Made by a program: the position numbers and the translations under genes. From Actinomadura graeca (GTDB lineage Bacteria > Actinomycetota > Actinomycetes > Streptosporangiales > Streptosporangiaceae), in NCBI RefSeq assembly GCF_019175365.1, contig NZ_CP059572.1, positions 6,820,001-6,884,000 of the forward strand: a DNA stretch of 64,000 bases, written 5' to 3'. This document shows, piece by piece, positions 51,020 through 60,110 of this stretch. The notes below the pieces were generated by a model. It searched no databases and was not told where the DNA came from. It worked only from the letters and a program-made list of their open reading frames with translations. The stretch's first letter is position 1, and each line of letters opens with the position of its first letter.

Positions 51020-52825
51020 ATGGTCCGTGCCGATCCGCCGGTCTCGCGGCCGGCCGGAGTCGAGGTCGACGTGAACGTCGGTCCCGCCGCGGCCTACGAG
51101 GGCCTGCGCCGGGCGCTCGACGCGCTGCGCGAGGCGGGAGCGACCTTCGACGACGTCCGCGGCGCGCGCGGGCCGGAGTGGGCCGAGCTGTTCCCCCGGG
51201 CGGACGGCGGGCCGGGCACGCCCCTCGCCGAGATCGCCCTGGCCGCGTCGGAGCGGCGGCTGCACCGGGAGTCCGAGCAGGTGTTCCGCGTCCTCAGCAC
51301 GGCCGCCGCCGCACTGTGCCGCGGATGCTCGCAGGTGGGCAGGCCGCTGGTCCTGCACGGCGTCGGCGGCGCCGACCTCCCCTCGCTCCGCGGGTTCATG
51401 CGGGCGGCCGAGCACGCCCGCACCCTGCCCGGAGCCGGCATCGTGACGCACGCGCCCGAACGCGTGCGCCCCCCGCTCGACGCCGCCGCCGACCTGCGCG
51501 CCGAGCGCGCGTGCTGCCTGCGGGGCATGGGCCTGGCGATGGACGCGGGCGACCTGCGCGCCGAGCTTCCCGCGCCCGCCGCGTCCCCGGTGCCCCCGGC
51601 GTCGCGCGAGGGCGAGCTGTACGCGCTGGCCACGGACCCGGACGCGGACGCGGCCGACCGTCTCGCCGCGGTGCTCGGGTACTGCCGGGCGGCCTTCTTC
51701 TCGGCGAATTGGGAGGGCACGGCCGTGGTCGCGAGCACCGCGCTCAGGCTGGCGGAGCACGTCGCCGACGCCCGGGTGCCCGGCCTGCTGCAGAAGGCCC
51801 GGCTGGACGACGAGCAGGCCGAGGCCATCGAGTTCGAGCCCGGTGCGCTGGAGACGGCCGTCGATCTGCGCGCCTTCCTGTACAAGGTCCTCGGCGTCCA
51901 GGCGACGTTCCGGGGCCGTCAGGACGAGGCGCTGACGTACTTCCGGGCCATGCGCGAGGGGACGGGCCGGCTGCTGCCCGAGTTGCGCGCGCAGTCGCAT
52001 CTGTACTGCGCGCTCACGCTCTCCAAGCGGATGGACCGCGTCGGCGACGCGATCGGCGAGCTCGACGAGGGGTTCTCCGCCGTCGGCCCCCGCGACGGCG
52101 AGGCCGACAGCCTGCGCCGGGAGCGCGGCTGGCTGCACAACCTGCGGGGGCTCACGCACTTCGCGCGCGGGGAGCTGCGCGCGGCGTTCGAGCGGGAGAA
52201 GCTCGCCCTCGCGTGCATCGAGGGGCTCGGTGACCCCAGCTCGGTGCACCTGCGCATCAACCTGCTGTCCAACGTCAGCGTGCTCCAAGAGAAGGCCGGA
52301 CGGCACCAGCAGGCCGCGCGCACGTGGGAACGATTCAAAAAGGCGGGAGGCTCGTCGAACACGGCCTTCGTCAAGCATCACGCCTACCGCGCCGCCGGTC
52401 TCGCCCTGCTCACCGGCGACCGCGTGACGGCCCTGGACGAGCTCGACCGGTCGCTGGGCTGCGCGGGTGAGTTCGCCGACGACTTCCACGAGTGCGAGAT
52501 CCGGCTGGAGCTCGGGGGCCTGCACGTCCGCGCGGGCGAGGACGGGCCCGGTGCCGCCCACTTCACCGCCGCCGGCGCGGCCGCGACCCGGCTGGGCGAC
52601 CCGTACCGCATGGCGCTGGCGAAGGCGGGCCTCGCGGTGTGCTCGAACACCCCGCCGGGCGACGAGGTGACGCGTCTGGCCGGCCTCAGTCTGGCCAACG
52701 CGGGCAAGGCGGGCGAGCTCCGCCGGAGCGTCTCCTCCGCCCAGGACCCCCGCGCGCTGCTGCCCACACCGCGCACGAAGCTGAACCGTCCCTTCGACCT
52801 GGTCAACTTCCAGGGGCGATCGTGA
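51020..52825 (+). CDS. TPR-like helical repeat protein of the cluster
   Basis: A 601-residue protein directly behind the precursor (GAGGAGGG, 11-nt gap). The N-terminal 200 residues contain several cysteines (LCRGCSQVG, ERACCLRG) and no family that I recognise. From about residue 200 to 560 it is helical with TPR-type features (ALTYFRAMREGTGRLL, LRAAFEREKLALACIEGLGD, LSNVSVLQEKAGRHQQAARTWERF, ALDELDRSLGC). TPR proteins usually hold peptides or partner proteins, so a role in presenting the precursor to the enzymes is plausible. The tail is TKLNRPFDLVNFQGRS. No helix-turn-helix is obvious, so a regulator is less likely. Confidence 0.6.
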   Translation: MVRADPPVSRPAGVEVDVNVGPAAAYEGLRRALDALREAGATFDDVRGARGPEWAELFPRADGGPGTPLAEIALAASERRLHRESEQVFRVLSTAAAALCRGCSQVGRPLVLHGVGGADLPSLRGFMRAAEHARTLPGAGIVTHAPERVRPPLDAAADLRAERACCLRGMGLAMDAGDLRAELPAPAASPVPPASREGELYALATDPDADAADRLAAVLGYCRAAFFSANWEGTAVVASTALRLAEHVADARVPGLLQKARLDDEQAEAIEFEPGALETAVDLRAFLYKVLGVQATFRGRQDEALTYFRAMREGTGRLLPELRAQSHLYCALTLSKRMDRVGDAIGELDEGFSAVGPRDGEADSLRRERGWLHNLRGLTHFARGELRAAFEREKLALACIEGLGDPSSVHLRINLLSNVSVLQEKAGRHQQAARTWERFKKAGGSSNTAFVKHHAYRAAGLALLTGDRVTALDELDRSLGCAGEFADDFHECEIRLELGGLHVRAGEDGPGAAHFTAAGAAATRLGDPYRMALAKAGLAVCSNTPPGDEVTRLAGLSLANAGKAGELRRSVSSAQDPRALLPTPRTKLNRPFDLVNFQGRS

Positions 52826-52847
52826 CGGGCGCGCGTCCCCCTCGACC

Positions 52848-55142
52848 ATGGGGCCGTCCCGAGGCGTCCCGGTGAGCCCCGGCGAGCGCGGACCCCGGAG
52901 CGACGCGGCGGCCGGGTGGGAGCTGCTGCCGACGCTGGTCGTGCGCAGCGCGGCGTTCCCGTGGGAGATGGCCGCGGACATCGCCTGTCCCGGGGCGGGC
53001 GCGCTCGCCGACGAGGTCGCCGGCCTGGAGGCCGAGGCGCGGGACCTGCTCGCCGAGCCGCCGCCGGCCGCCGGGAGGCCGAACCGGGGCACGCTGAGCA
53101 GGCTGCGCAACCTCCGGCCGCTGCCGCCGGGCACGCCGGTCCGCGACGACTGGCTGGCGGCGTGGAACGCCACGACGTCCCGGCTGGAGCTGTCCCGGCG
53201 GCGGCTCGCCGGCCTCGTCGAGGCCGAGGGGACCCTCACCCGCGACGCCTTCGACCAGGTCGCCTCGGACGGCCGGTTCCTCGACGCGGTCGTGTGCTCC
53301 TCACCCGGCGTCTACCGCGACCTGCGGCGCGGCAGGCCGGGCGCCCGGCTGCGGCGCCAGATCGCCTCCTACGTCCAGCGGTTCTGCGCCAAGTGCGAGA
53401 CCATGAGCTTCTTCGGGCCGATCAACTACGGGCGGGTCGATCCCGCAGGGACGACCGGCTTCGCCTGGTCGGGCCACCGCGAATGCCCGCGGCGGACCGC
53501 CTTCCCCGCCGCCCGCGTGCTCGACGGGCTCGTCGACCGCGTCCTCAAGGATCCCGCGTTGCTGGCCGGGCTGGTCGCCCGGCGGAAGACGTGGACGGCC
53601 GAACCCCGCGGCGGCGTCGTCGGGCAGTGCGACGGCGCGCGGACGGTCGCCGAGATCGCCCGCGCGGCGGGCAGGGGCGTCGAGCAGACGGCCGCCGAGG
53701 TCGCCGCGGCCGTCCGGCGCGGCCTGCTGACCCATGACCTGTGCCCGCCGGCCACGGTCCCCGACGCCCTCGGCTGGCTCCGGGAACGGCTGCGCGCCCG
53801 GGAGGACCCCGGCGCACCGGCGACGCCGCTCGCACAGACGGCGGACGGCCTCGCCGCGCTGCTCGGCGGGTACCCGGCGGCGTCGCCGGACGAGAAGCTC
53901 TCCGTCCAGGCGCGGGTCGCCGAGCTCGCGGGCGGCGACACCGGGAAGGGCACCGGCGGGCGCTTCTACAACGACCGCGTCATCGTGCACGAGGCGGCCG
54001 TCGGCACGCTGCGGGTCACCGTCGGCGGCCCGCTCGCCGCCGACCTGGCCGGGCTCGTCCCGCGTGCGCTGGCCCCGCTGGCGGAGGACGCCGAGCAGAC
54101 CCGGCGGCTGACCGGGGCGCTGCTCGCCGAACGCCTCGGCCGCGGCGTCTTCCGCCTGTCCGACGTGCTGAGGACGGGCGCCGGCCTGCGCGTCCGGTAC
54201 GGCGACCACCTGACCCGGCGGGTCGCCGAGATCCTGCGGGACGCCGCCCCCGGCACCACCTCGGTGGACCTGGCCGGACGGCTGGACGACCCGGCTCCGC
54301 CGTCCGTGCCCGTCCTGTGCTCGGTGGACGTGATGGTCGCCGCGGCGGACCTCGCCGAGTACCGGCCCGGCCGGACCCCGCTGGTCCTGGGCGACATCCA
54401 CGACGCCGCGCTGCTCACCCCGTGGGCGCTCCAGTTCCATCCGGGCGCGCCGCAGGCGATCGAGGAACGCGACGGCGCGATCGAGCGGGCCCTCACCGGC
54501 CACACCGCGCTGAACGTCATCGCCCGGCGCCGGACCGGGCTCCCGCCGCTGCAATTCCCCGGGCCCGTGCTGGAACTGGGCGGCACCTCCGCCGATCCCG
54601 GGCGGGGGCGCATCGGCCTCGACCGGCTGGAGGTGCACAGCGACGGCGAGCGGGTCACCCTGCGCGCGGAGGGCGCCGGGGAGCCGCTGCTGTTCCACAA
54701 CGGCGAGCTGGAGACGGCGGTGCACACCGCGCTCGCGCTTCCCCGCGTGCGGCGTCCCCGCCTGCCCGACCTTCCGTACGTCCCGCGCCTGACGTGGGGC
54801 AACGTGGTGCTGTCCCGTCGCTGCTGGCGCCTTGAGGAGTCGGAGACCGCGACGCTGGCCGACGCGGCGGGCGACTGCGGGCGGCTGACCGCGATGGCGC
54901 GGTTGCGCGCCGCCCGCGGCCTGCCCGCCCGCTTCTTCGCCTCCTCCGCCGGCGAGCGCAAGCCGGTCTACGTGGACGCCCACTCCCCGGCCCTGCTCGA
55001 CGGGCTGCTCCGGCTGGCCCGCACGGCGGAGCGGATCACGGTGTCGGAGGCGCTGCCGGGCCCTCCGGAGTCCTGGCTGCGGGACGGGCCGTACCGCTTC
55101 GCGGCCGAGCTGCGCTGCGTCTACCTGCGGGGGGCCGGGTGA
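52848..55142 (+). CDS. LanB/PEARL-like protein 1 (aminoacyl-tRNA-dependent peptide modifier)
   Basis: A 764-residue member of the lantibiotic dehydratase N-terminal superfamily. Characteristic elements are WELLPTLVVRSAAFPWE at the start, the box QRFCAKCETMSFFGPINYG near residue 177, GKGTGGRFYNDRVIVHEAA, the strand LPYVPRLTWGNVVLSRRCWRLEE and a final SAGERKPVYVDAHSPALLDGLL. Members transfer amino acids from tRNA either to Ser/Thr side chains (LanB) or to a peptide C-terminus (PEARLs). The elimination domain found at the C-terminus of LanB is absent, which favours the PEARL role. The start is uncertain: ATG 52848 lacks a site, and GTG 52872 has GAGG. It overlaps the next gene. Confidence 0.75.
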   Translation: MGPSRGVPVSPGERGPRSDAAAGWELLPTLVVRSAAFPWEMAADIACPGAGALADEVAGLEAEARDLLAEPPPAAGRPNRGTLSRLRNLRPLPPGTPVRDDWLAAWNATTSRLELSRRRLAGLVEAEGTLTRDAFDQVASDGRFLDAVVCSSPGVYRDLRRGRPGARLRRQIASYVQRFCAKCETMSFFGPINYGRVDPAGTTGFAWSGHRECPRRTAFPAARVLDGLVDRVLKDPALLAGLVARRKTWTAEPRGGVVGQCDGARTVAEIARAAGRGVEQTAAEVAAAVRRGLLTHDLCPPATVPDALGWLRERLRAREDPGAPATPLAQTADGLAALLGGYPAASPDEKLSVQARVAELAGGDTGKGTGGRFYNDRVIVHEAAVGTLRVTVGGPLAADLAGLVPRALAPLAEDAEQTRRLTGALLAERLGRGVFRLSDVLRTGAGLRVRYGDHLTRRVAEILRDAAPGTTSVDLAGRLDDPAPPSVPVLCSVDVMVAAADLAEYRPGRTPLVLGDIHDAALLTPWALQFHPGAPQAIEERDGAIERALTGHTALNVIARRRTGLPPLQFPGPVLELGGTSADPGRGRIGLDRLEVHSDGERVTLRAEGAGEPLLFHNGELETAVHTALALPRVRRPRLPDLPYVPRLTWGNVVLSRRCWRLEESETATLADAAGDCGRLTAMARLRAARGLPARFFASSAGERKPVYVDAHSPALLDGLLRLARTAERITVSEALPGPPESWLRDGPYRFAAELRCVYLRGAG

Positions 55143-56608
55143 TGGACCTGCTCATCGTGCCCGCGCTCACGGACTTCACGACCGAGGTCGTGGCGCCGCC
55201 GGGCACCGAGGTCCTGGACCTCAACGCGCGGATGACGGCCAGGCTCGCCGATCCCGTCCGGCTCAGGGCGCAGGAGCAGCGGCTCGACCCGACCGAGGCG
55301 CTGTTCGCGCGGGCGGCCGCGGCCCTGCTGGAGCGCGGCGGCGGCACCGCCGGGCACCTGCGCGCCATCGGGTTCGCGCTCCGGCTGGCCCGCGACCCCG
55401 CCGTCCGGCTGACGCTCGACGACCTGGAACTGACCGGGGGCACCACGCAGAGCAGCCGGGACGTGCTGGGCGCGGCGGCCCGCTGCCGCGTGTTCGGGCC
55501 GGAGCTGGAGGAGGCCGAGGCGGCCGCCCGGGGGCGGCGCGCCTGGATCCTGGTGGACGCCGACCAGGCCCTCCCCGCCGCGTTCGCGCTCGTCCGCCGG
55601 CTCGGGCCGGGCGGCGCTGCCCTGTGCGGCGGGTTCGTGGCCCGGCACGCGGGGGCGCTGAGACGCGTCCCGGACCTGGCGGAGGTCGAGCTGCGGGGAT
55701 GGTCGCCGTGCCGGGTGGTCCGCGGCGCCGGGGCCGCCGGGGAGCATCCGCCCGGTCGGCTCCGTGGTGCGTGGGGGGCCGTCCCTCCACCGGAGAGCGG
55801 TCCGGTCCCGCGGCGGACGGTCTGGGTGACCGGCGGCGGCAGGCCGGGACGGTCGGGCCCGTGGGCCGGCTGGCTGGACGCCGAGCGGGCGGCGGCGCTG
55901 CCCCGTGAAACCCTCGGCCGGTGCCGGGGGCTGACGGTCACCGTCACCGGGTACGCCAGCATGGCGGTCGCCACCGCGACGGACGGCACGCTGGTCGACC
56001 TGCGTCCCGTCCTGGACGCCCTCCCACCGTCCGCGCCGCTGTCGTTCGAGCTGGTCGTGGGCGCGCCGGGGATGGACGAGTCCGTGGTCGACCAGTCCGT
56101 GCGGGCACTCACGGGCGGCGGCGCCCATCGGCTCGCGGGCCTGCGCCCGTACCGTATGCCGTGCGGTTCCGGCTGGGCGGGCGAGCTGCTCTGCCTGGGG
56201 CCCGACCCGGAGCACGACCTCGCCCGGTGGACCCGCTTCGAGGCGCCGCGGACGCTTCCGCCCGAGACGGCGCGCGCCCTGGTCGCCGCCTGGCTGGACC
56301 GGCTCGCCCCCCGCGCCGACCTGTATCCGGGGCGGCTGGCGGCGTCGACGGTCCTCGGGCCGGTGCCCTCCTCACCGCGTGGCGGCCTGCGCTGGGACGA
56401 CTCGGCGGAGGTCGTCACCGGCCCGGACGGCGCCCACGTGGTGAACCTGCGCTGGGGGCGCGCCTTCCGGCTGAACCCCCGTCTCGTGCCGCTGGTGCGG
56501 CGGCTGGCCGCCCGCGAGGAGGGCGTGCTGGACGCGCTGTCCGGCGCGTCCCGCGACCGGCTGGTGACGCACCTGGAGAAGGCCGGAGTGGTCGGGAGAC
56601 GGCCGTGA
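55142..56608 (+). CDS. Protein resembling a B12-type radical SAM enzyme without the Fe-S cysteines
   Basis: A 488-residue protein of no family that I can name firmly. The first 200 residues look like the cobalamin-binding half of B12 radical SAM maturases: LLIVPALTDFTTEVVAPPG, VLDLNARMTARLADP, ILVDADQALPAAFALVRRLGPGGAALCGGF. The second part has GLTVTVTGYASMAV and, near residue 305, FELVVGAPGMDESVVDQSVRAL, reminiscent of the radical SAM barrel strand that usually reads ELxxGLPGE. No CxxxCxxC motif exists, so radical SAM chemistry is not expected. It may be a degenerate paralogue acting as scaffold or partner. The ATG overlaps the stop upstream by one nt, and it is coupled to the next gene. Confidence 0.45.
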   Translation: MDLLIVPALTDFTTEVVAPPGTEVLDLNARMTARLADPVRLRAQEQRLDPTEALFARAAAALLERGGGTAGHLRAIGFALRLARDPAVRLTLDDLELTGGTTQSSRDVLGAAARCRVFGPELEEAEAAARGRRAWILVDADQALPAAFALVRRLGPGGAALCGGFVARHAGALRRVPDLAEVELRGWSPCRVVRGAGAAGEHPPGRLRGAWGAVPPPESGPVPRRTVWVTGGGRPGRSGPWAGWLDAERAAALPRETLGRCRGLTVTVTGYASMAVATATDGTLVDLRPVLDALPPSAPLSFELVVGAPGMDESVVDQSVRALTGGGAHRLAGLRPYRMPCGSGWAGELLCLGPDPEHDLARWTRFEAPRTLPPETARALVAAWLDRLAPRADLYPGRLAASTVLGPVPSSPRGGLRWDDSAEVVTGPDGAHVVNLRWGRAFRLNPRLVPLVRRLAAREEGVLDALSGASRDRLVTHLEKAGVVGRRP

Positions 56609-58878
56609 CCAGGCAATGGCGCCTCGGCCGGGTGTTCGTCCTGCGGCACAGCGGCATGCCGTTCGACTGGCTGGAAGGGCTGGGCGCGTCGCCGGCGTTG
56701 CTGGAGGCCGCCGACGAGCTGCTGGACATCGAGGAGTCCCCTGCCGTCCAGGAAGCGGCCGGGCCCGTGCGCGCCGCCGTCGCGTCCTGCGCGCCCGAGC
56801 GGCTGCCACCCGCCGCGCGGGCCACCTTGGAGGCGTGGTGCGACAAGGCCGGGCGGTTCCGCGCGCTCTACCGTGACGCCGACGCCCGCGCGACCGAGGA
56901 GCTGCGGGCGGTGCTGCGGCATCCGCCGGTCGGCGAAGCGGTGTTCCTGTCGAACCCGGACGTCCACCGCAACATGCTGCTCCCGCTGCTGAACGCCGCG
57001 GGCCCGCTCAACTCGCGGCGGCGCCGCGCGCGGCGGCAGCTCTACACCTACCTTCAGCGCTTCTGCGGCAAGGCCGAGACCGTCAGCTTCTTCGGGCCGA
57101 TCGGCTACGGCGGGACGCGGGCGGGGGCCGGCGCCGTCCTGCACACCGGCCGGCCGCGGGTGCGGCGCGTCTTCCTCGCGATCTGGGCGGCCAGGGAACT
57201 GGTGCGGGCGCTCGCCCGGGACCCCAGGCTGCTGCCCGACCTGCGGTTCCACCGCACCCGGCGCGACGCCGACGGGCACGGCGCCGCGCTCGCCTCGGCG
57301 GGCGCCGCCGCCGTCCTCGCCTCGATCGGTCAGGACGGGCGGACCCTGCGCGGCCTGTGCCGGGAAACGGGCCTCTCCGCCCGGGAGGCGGCCGGTGCCC
57401 TGCGCGAACTGGTCGCCGCGGGCGTCCTCGACGTCGCCCTCGGCGGGGGCCCCTACGACCTCGACCCGCTCGGCACGCTCACCGGGCAGCTCGGTGGGCT
57501 TCCCGTCTCACCGTCGCGGGACGAGTGGCTCCTGCGCCTGCGCGAGCTGGACCGGCTCCGCGCGGCGCTGGAGACCGAACCGTTCCCGGGCAAGGCCGAG
57601 ACCCTGCACGAGATGGAAGTCCTGTTCGAGAAGCACACCGGCGTCCCGGCCAGGCGTGGTGCGGGGCGCACGTACGCCGACCGCGCGATCGTGTACGAGG
57701 AGTGCTCCTCGGGATTCCTGCTGGACGTGGGCGAGGATCTCTTGCGCGAGTGGGAGCGGCGGCTCACCCCGGTCCTGGAAATCTGCACCGCCCACGGCCA
57801 CGCCGCGCAGCGGCAGGCGTCGCGGCAGGTCGCCACCGCGATCCGCGCCGGGGGACACCCGCCCGGGCCTGATGGAAGGCGGGAGATGACCCTGGCGGCC
57901 TACGCGCACCGCACGACGGAGCTGTTCCAGCCGAGCGGAAGCGTCTTCCAGGCCGACCACGCCCCCCGCTACCGGGACGCGGAGGACGTGCCGCGGCTGC
58001 TGGGAGAGGCGGCGGCCCTCGGCGGCGACCGGTACGCCGTGATCGACCTGTGCCCCCGCGCCGGGGACGTCGCCGGCCTGGGGCGGGCCTCCCTGGTCGT
58101 CGCCCGCACCCACCACCACCTCCAGGTCCCGGGCTGGCTGGACGTGATGCACCCCGACCCCGCGGCCTTCGCCGCCGAGGCGGCGGCCTGGGTCGCCGGG
58201 CAGGGCGGGCGCGTCGTCGGCTTCGACTTCGGGCGCCGCAACAAGGGCTACTACCGGTTCCCCGGCCGGGAGGTGGCGCTGCGCGCGCCGTCATGGACGG
58301 ACGCCGCCCGGCCGGGCCTCCTGCGCGCCGACGAGCTGACGGTGCGGATCGAGGAGGACCGCGTGCGGCTGGCGGGGCCGGGCCAGGACGACCTGCTCGC
58401 CTACCTGCCGCTCAGCGACTTCGTGAAGTATCCGCCGTACGCGGCCCTGTCGCACCCGCAGGTGCTGCACCCCGTGTTCGCCTCGGATGCCGGCGGCGAC
58501 GCCGAGGTGGGCGTCGGGGACGTCGTCGTCCAGCGGACGCGCTGGCGCGTCGAGGCGTCCGAGGTGTCCGGCACGTCCGGCATGTGTGGTGCGTCCGGTG
58601 CGACCCCGGAGGCGCGGTTCCTAGTGCTGCGGCGCCTGGCCCGCCGCACCGGCCACCGGTTCGTGTTCGTGCGCAGCGGGCGCGAGCGCAAGCCGTACCT
58701 GATCGACCTGGAGGCCCCGCCCGCGGCGGACCTGCTGGGACACGTGGCCTCGGCGGGCGGGCCGCTGACCGCCGAGGCCATGGACCCGGGCCCGGACGGG
58801 CTGTGGCTGCGCGACGCCCACGGCCGCCGCTACGTCTGCGAGCTGCGGATCCAGGCGATCGGGCGGGACGCGCCGTGA
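56605..58878 (+). CDS. LanB/PEARL-like protein 2
   Basis: A 757-residue paralogue of the protein at 52848. It shares the box QRFCGKAETVSFFGPIGYG (about residues 151-169), GAGRTYADRAIVYEECSSGF, DELTVRIEEDRVRLAGPG, LARRTGHRFVFVRSGRERKPYLIDLEAP and the end LWLRDAHGRRYVCELRIQ. It differs in having Ala for the second cysteine of the box and in an ENKG-like segment DFGRRNKGYYRFPGREVAL. It probably appends or transfers a different amino acid from the first one. GTG 56605 overlaps the preceding stop. Which tRNA it uses cannot be read from sequence. Confidence 0.75.
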   Translation: MTRQWRLGRVFVLRHSGMPFDWLEGLGASPALLEAADELLDIEESPAVQEAAGPVRAAVASCAPERLPPAARATLEAWCDKAGRFRALYRDADARATEELRAVLRHPPVGEAVFLSNPDVHRNMLLPLLNAAGPLNSRRRRARRQLYTYLQRFCGKAETVSFFGPIGYGGTRAGAGAVLHTGRPRVRRVFLAIWAARELVRALARDPRLLPDLRFHRTRRDADGHGAALASAGAAAVLASIGQDGRTLRGLCRETGLSAREAAGALRELVAAGVLDVALGGGPYDLDPLGTLTGQLGGLPVSPSRDEWLLRLRELDRLRAALETEPFPGKAETLHEMEVLFEKHTGVPARRGAGRTYADRAIVYEECSSGFLLDVGEDLLREWERRLTPVLEICTAHGHAAQRQASRQVATAIRAGGHPPGPDGRREMTLAAYAHRTTELFQPSGSVFQADHAPRYRDAEDVPRLLGEAAALGGDRYAVIDLCPRAGDVAGLGRASLVVARTHHHLQVPGWLDVMHPDPAAFAAEAAAWVAGQGGRVVGFDFGRRNKGYYRFPGREVALRAPSWTDAARPGLLRADELTVRIEEDRVRLAGPGQDDLLAYLPLSDFVKYPPYAALSHPQVLHPVFASDAGGDAEVGVGDVVVQRTRWRVEASEVSGTSGMCGASGATPEARFLVLRRLARRTGHRFVFVRSGRERKPYLIDLEAPPAADLLGHVASAGGPLTAEAMDPGPDGLWLRDAHGRRYVCELRIQAIGRDAP

Positions 58879-60110
58879 TCGTGGTCTTCGCGGAGCACTC
58901 GCTGCGGTTCAGCCTGGAGTTCCGGCCGGACGGGCAGGTGCGGCGCGACGCCGTGGTGCGGCGGGGCGCGTGCGTCGACGAGCACCTCGGCCCGGGAGAG
59001 GTGCTCCACCGCTTCGCCGACGGCGACGAGCTGCTGCGCGCCGCGCGCAGGCCCGTCACCGCCGAGACCGCCGAGGTCGCCGCGCGGGTCCTGGAGCGGC
59101 CGCTGGCCCGGGTCGGGGCGGAGGCGGAGGCGGCGCTGCGCGAGCTGAGCCGCGACACGCGGGTCACGCTCATCCTGAGCGGCCTGCACCAGCACGTCGC
59201 GGCCGGGGGCGACGGCGGCGCGCACACGGACGAGCGGAGGGTGTGCGCGGTGGAGGCGATCCTGGAACGCGGGATCACCGAGGCGGTGACGTGGCGGCGC
59301 GCCGTCCCGCCGCCCGGCAGCCTGGCCGCCGCGGGACGCATCGTGGACCGGCTCCGCCGCCGCGGGGCCTGTGCCCGCGCCGACACCGTCCCGGCGCACG
59401 CGGACGTGCTGCTCGCGCCGGGGCGGGCAGGCGCGTTCTTCCACGAGCTGGTCGGGCATCCGATGGAGGCGGACGTGCTGCGCACGGGCACCGTCTACCT
59501 GCGTCCCGGCGTCCGGCTGGGCCCGGAGTGGCTGACCGTCGTGGACGGCGCGGTGCGTGCGGCCGAGGGCTACCGCGCGCTGATCGACGACGAGGGGAGC
59601 GCCTGCACCGAGGCCGTCCTCGTCAGCCGCGGGGTCGTCGCCGAGCCCATGACCGACCGTGCCGTGGCCGAGCACGACGCCCGGCTCCGGCCGACCGGCC
59701 ACGGCCGCCGCCTCGACTACCGGTATCCCGCGATCCCGCGCATGACCCACACGTGCGCGTTCGCCGACACCGACGCCGGCCCCGAGCCGCCACCGCGCGA
59801 CTGGATCGAGCCGTACGGGCTCCGGCCGGAGACGGTGAACCCCGCGACCGGCGACTTCTCCTTCCTCGCGCTCGCCCCGCTGCTCCGGCGGTGGGACGCG
59901 CCGCCGCTGCGGCTGCCCCGGCTGCGGATCGCGGGGAACGCCCGCACCGTCCTCGCCGCCCTGCGGCCCGCCGACCCCAGGGTCCGGGAGGACGGCCGGG
60001 CCCGGCGCGGCTGCGGCAAGCTCGGCCAGTTCCCCCTGCCCGTGACCTTCGCCAACGCCGGTGTGCTGCTCCCCGCCGGGACGGTCTCGATCACGGCGGC
60101 CGGGCCGTGA
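58875..60110 (+). CDS. TldD-like metalloprotease of the cluster
   Basis: A 411-residue protein of the TldD/PmbA family. The zinc site HELVGH (HExxxH) starts at His190, set in APGRAGAFFHELVGHPMEAD, as in TldD. In the E. coli heterodimer, TldD supplies this site and TldE closes the chamber; the pair trims small unfolded peptides, including the microcin B17 leader. Here the next gene encodes the partner, so the dimer probably cuts the scaffold peptide. It is shorter than typical TldD (about 480 residues). The GTG start overlaps the preceding stop by 4 nt. Confidence 0.75.
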   Translation: MIVVFAEHSLRFSLEFRPDGQVRRDAVVRRGACVDEHLGPGEVLHRFADGDELLRAARRPVTAETAEVAARVLERPLARVGAEAEAALRELSRDTRVTLILSGLHQHVAAGGDGGAHTDERRVCAVEAILERGITEAVTWRRAVPPPGSLAAAGRIVDRLRRRGACARADTVPAHADVLLAPGRAGAFFHELVGHPMEADVLRTGTVYLRPGVRLGPEWLTVVDGAVRAAEGYRALIDDEGSACTEAVLVSRGVVAEPMTDRAVAEHDARLRPTGHGRRLDYRYPAIPRMTHTCAFADTDAGPEPPPRDWIEPYGLRPETVNPATGDFSFLALAPLLRRWDAPPLRLPRLRIAGNARTVLAALRPADPRVREDGRARRGCGKLGQFPLPVTFANAGVLLPAGTVSITAAGP

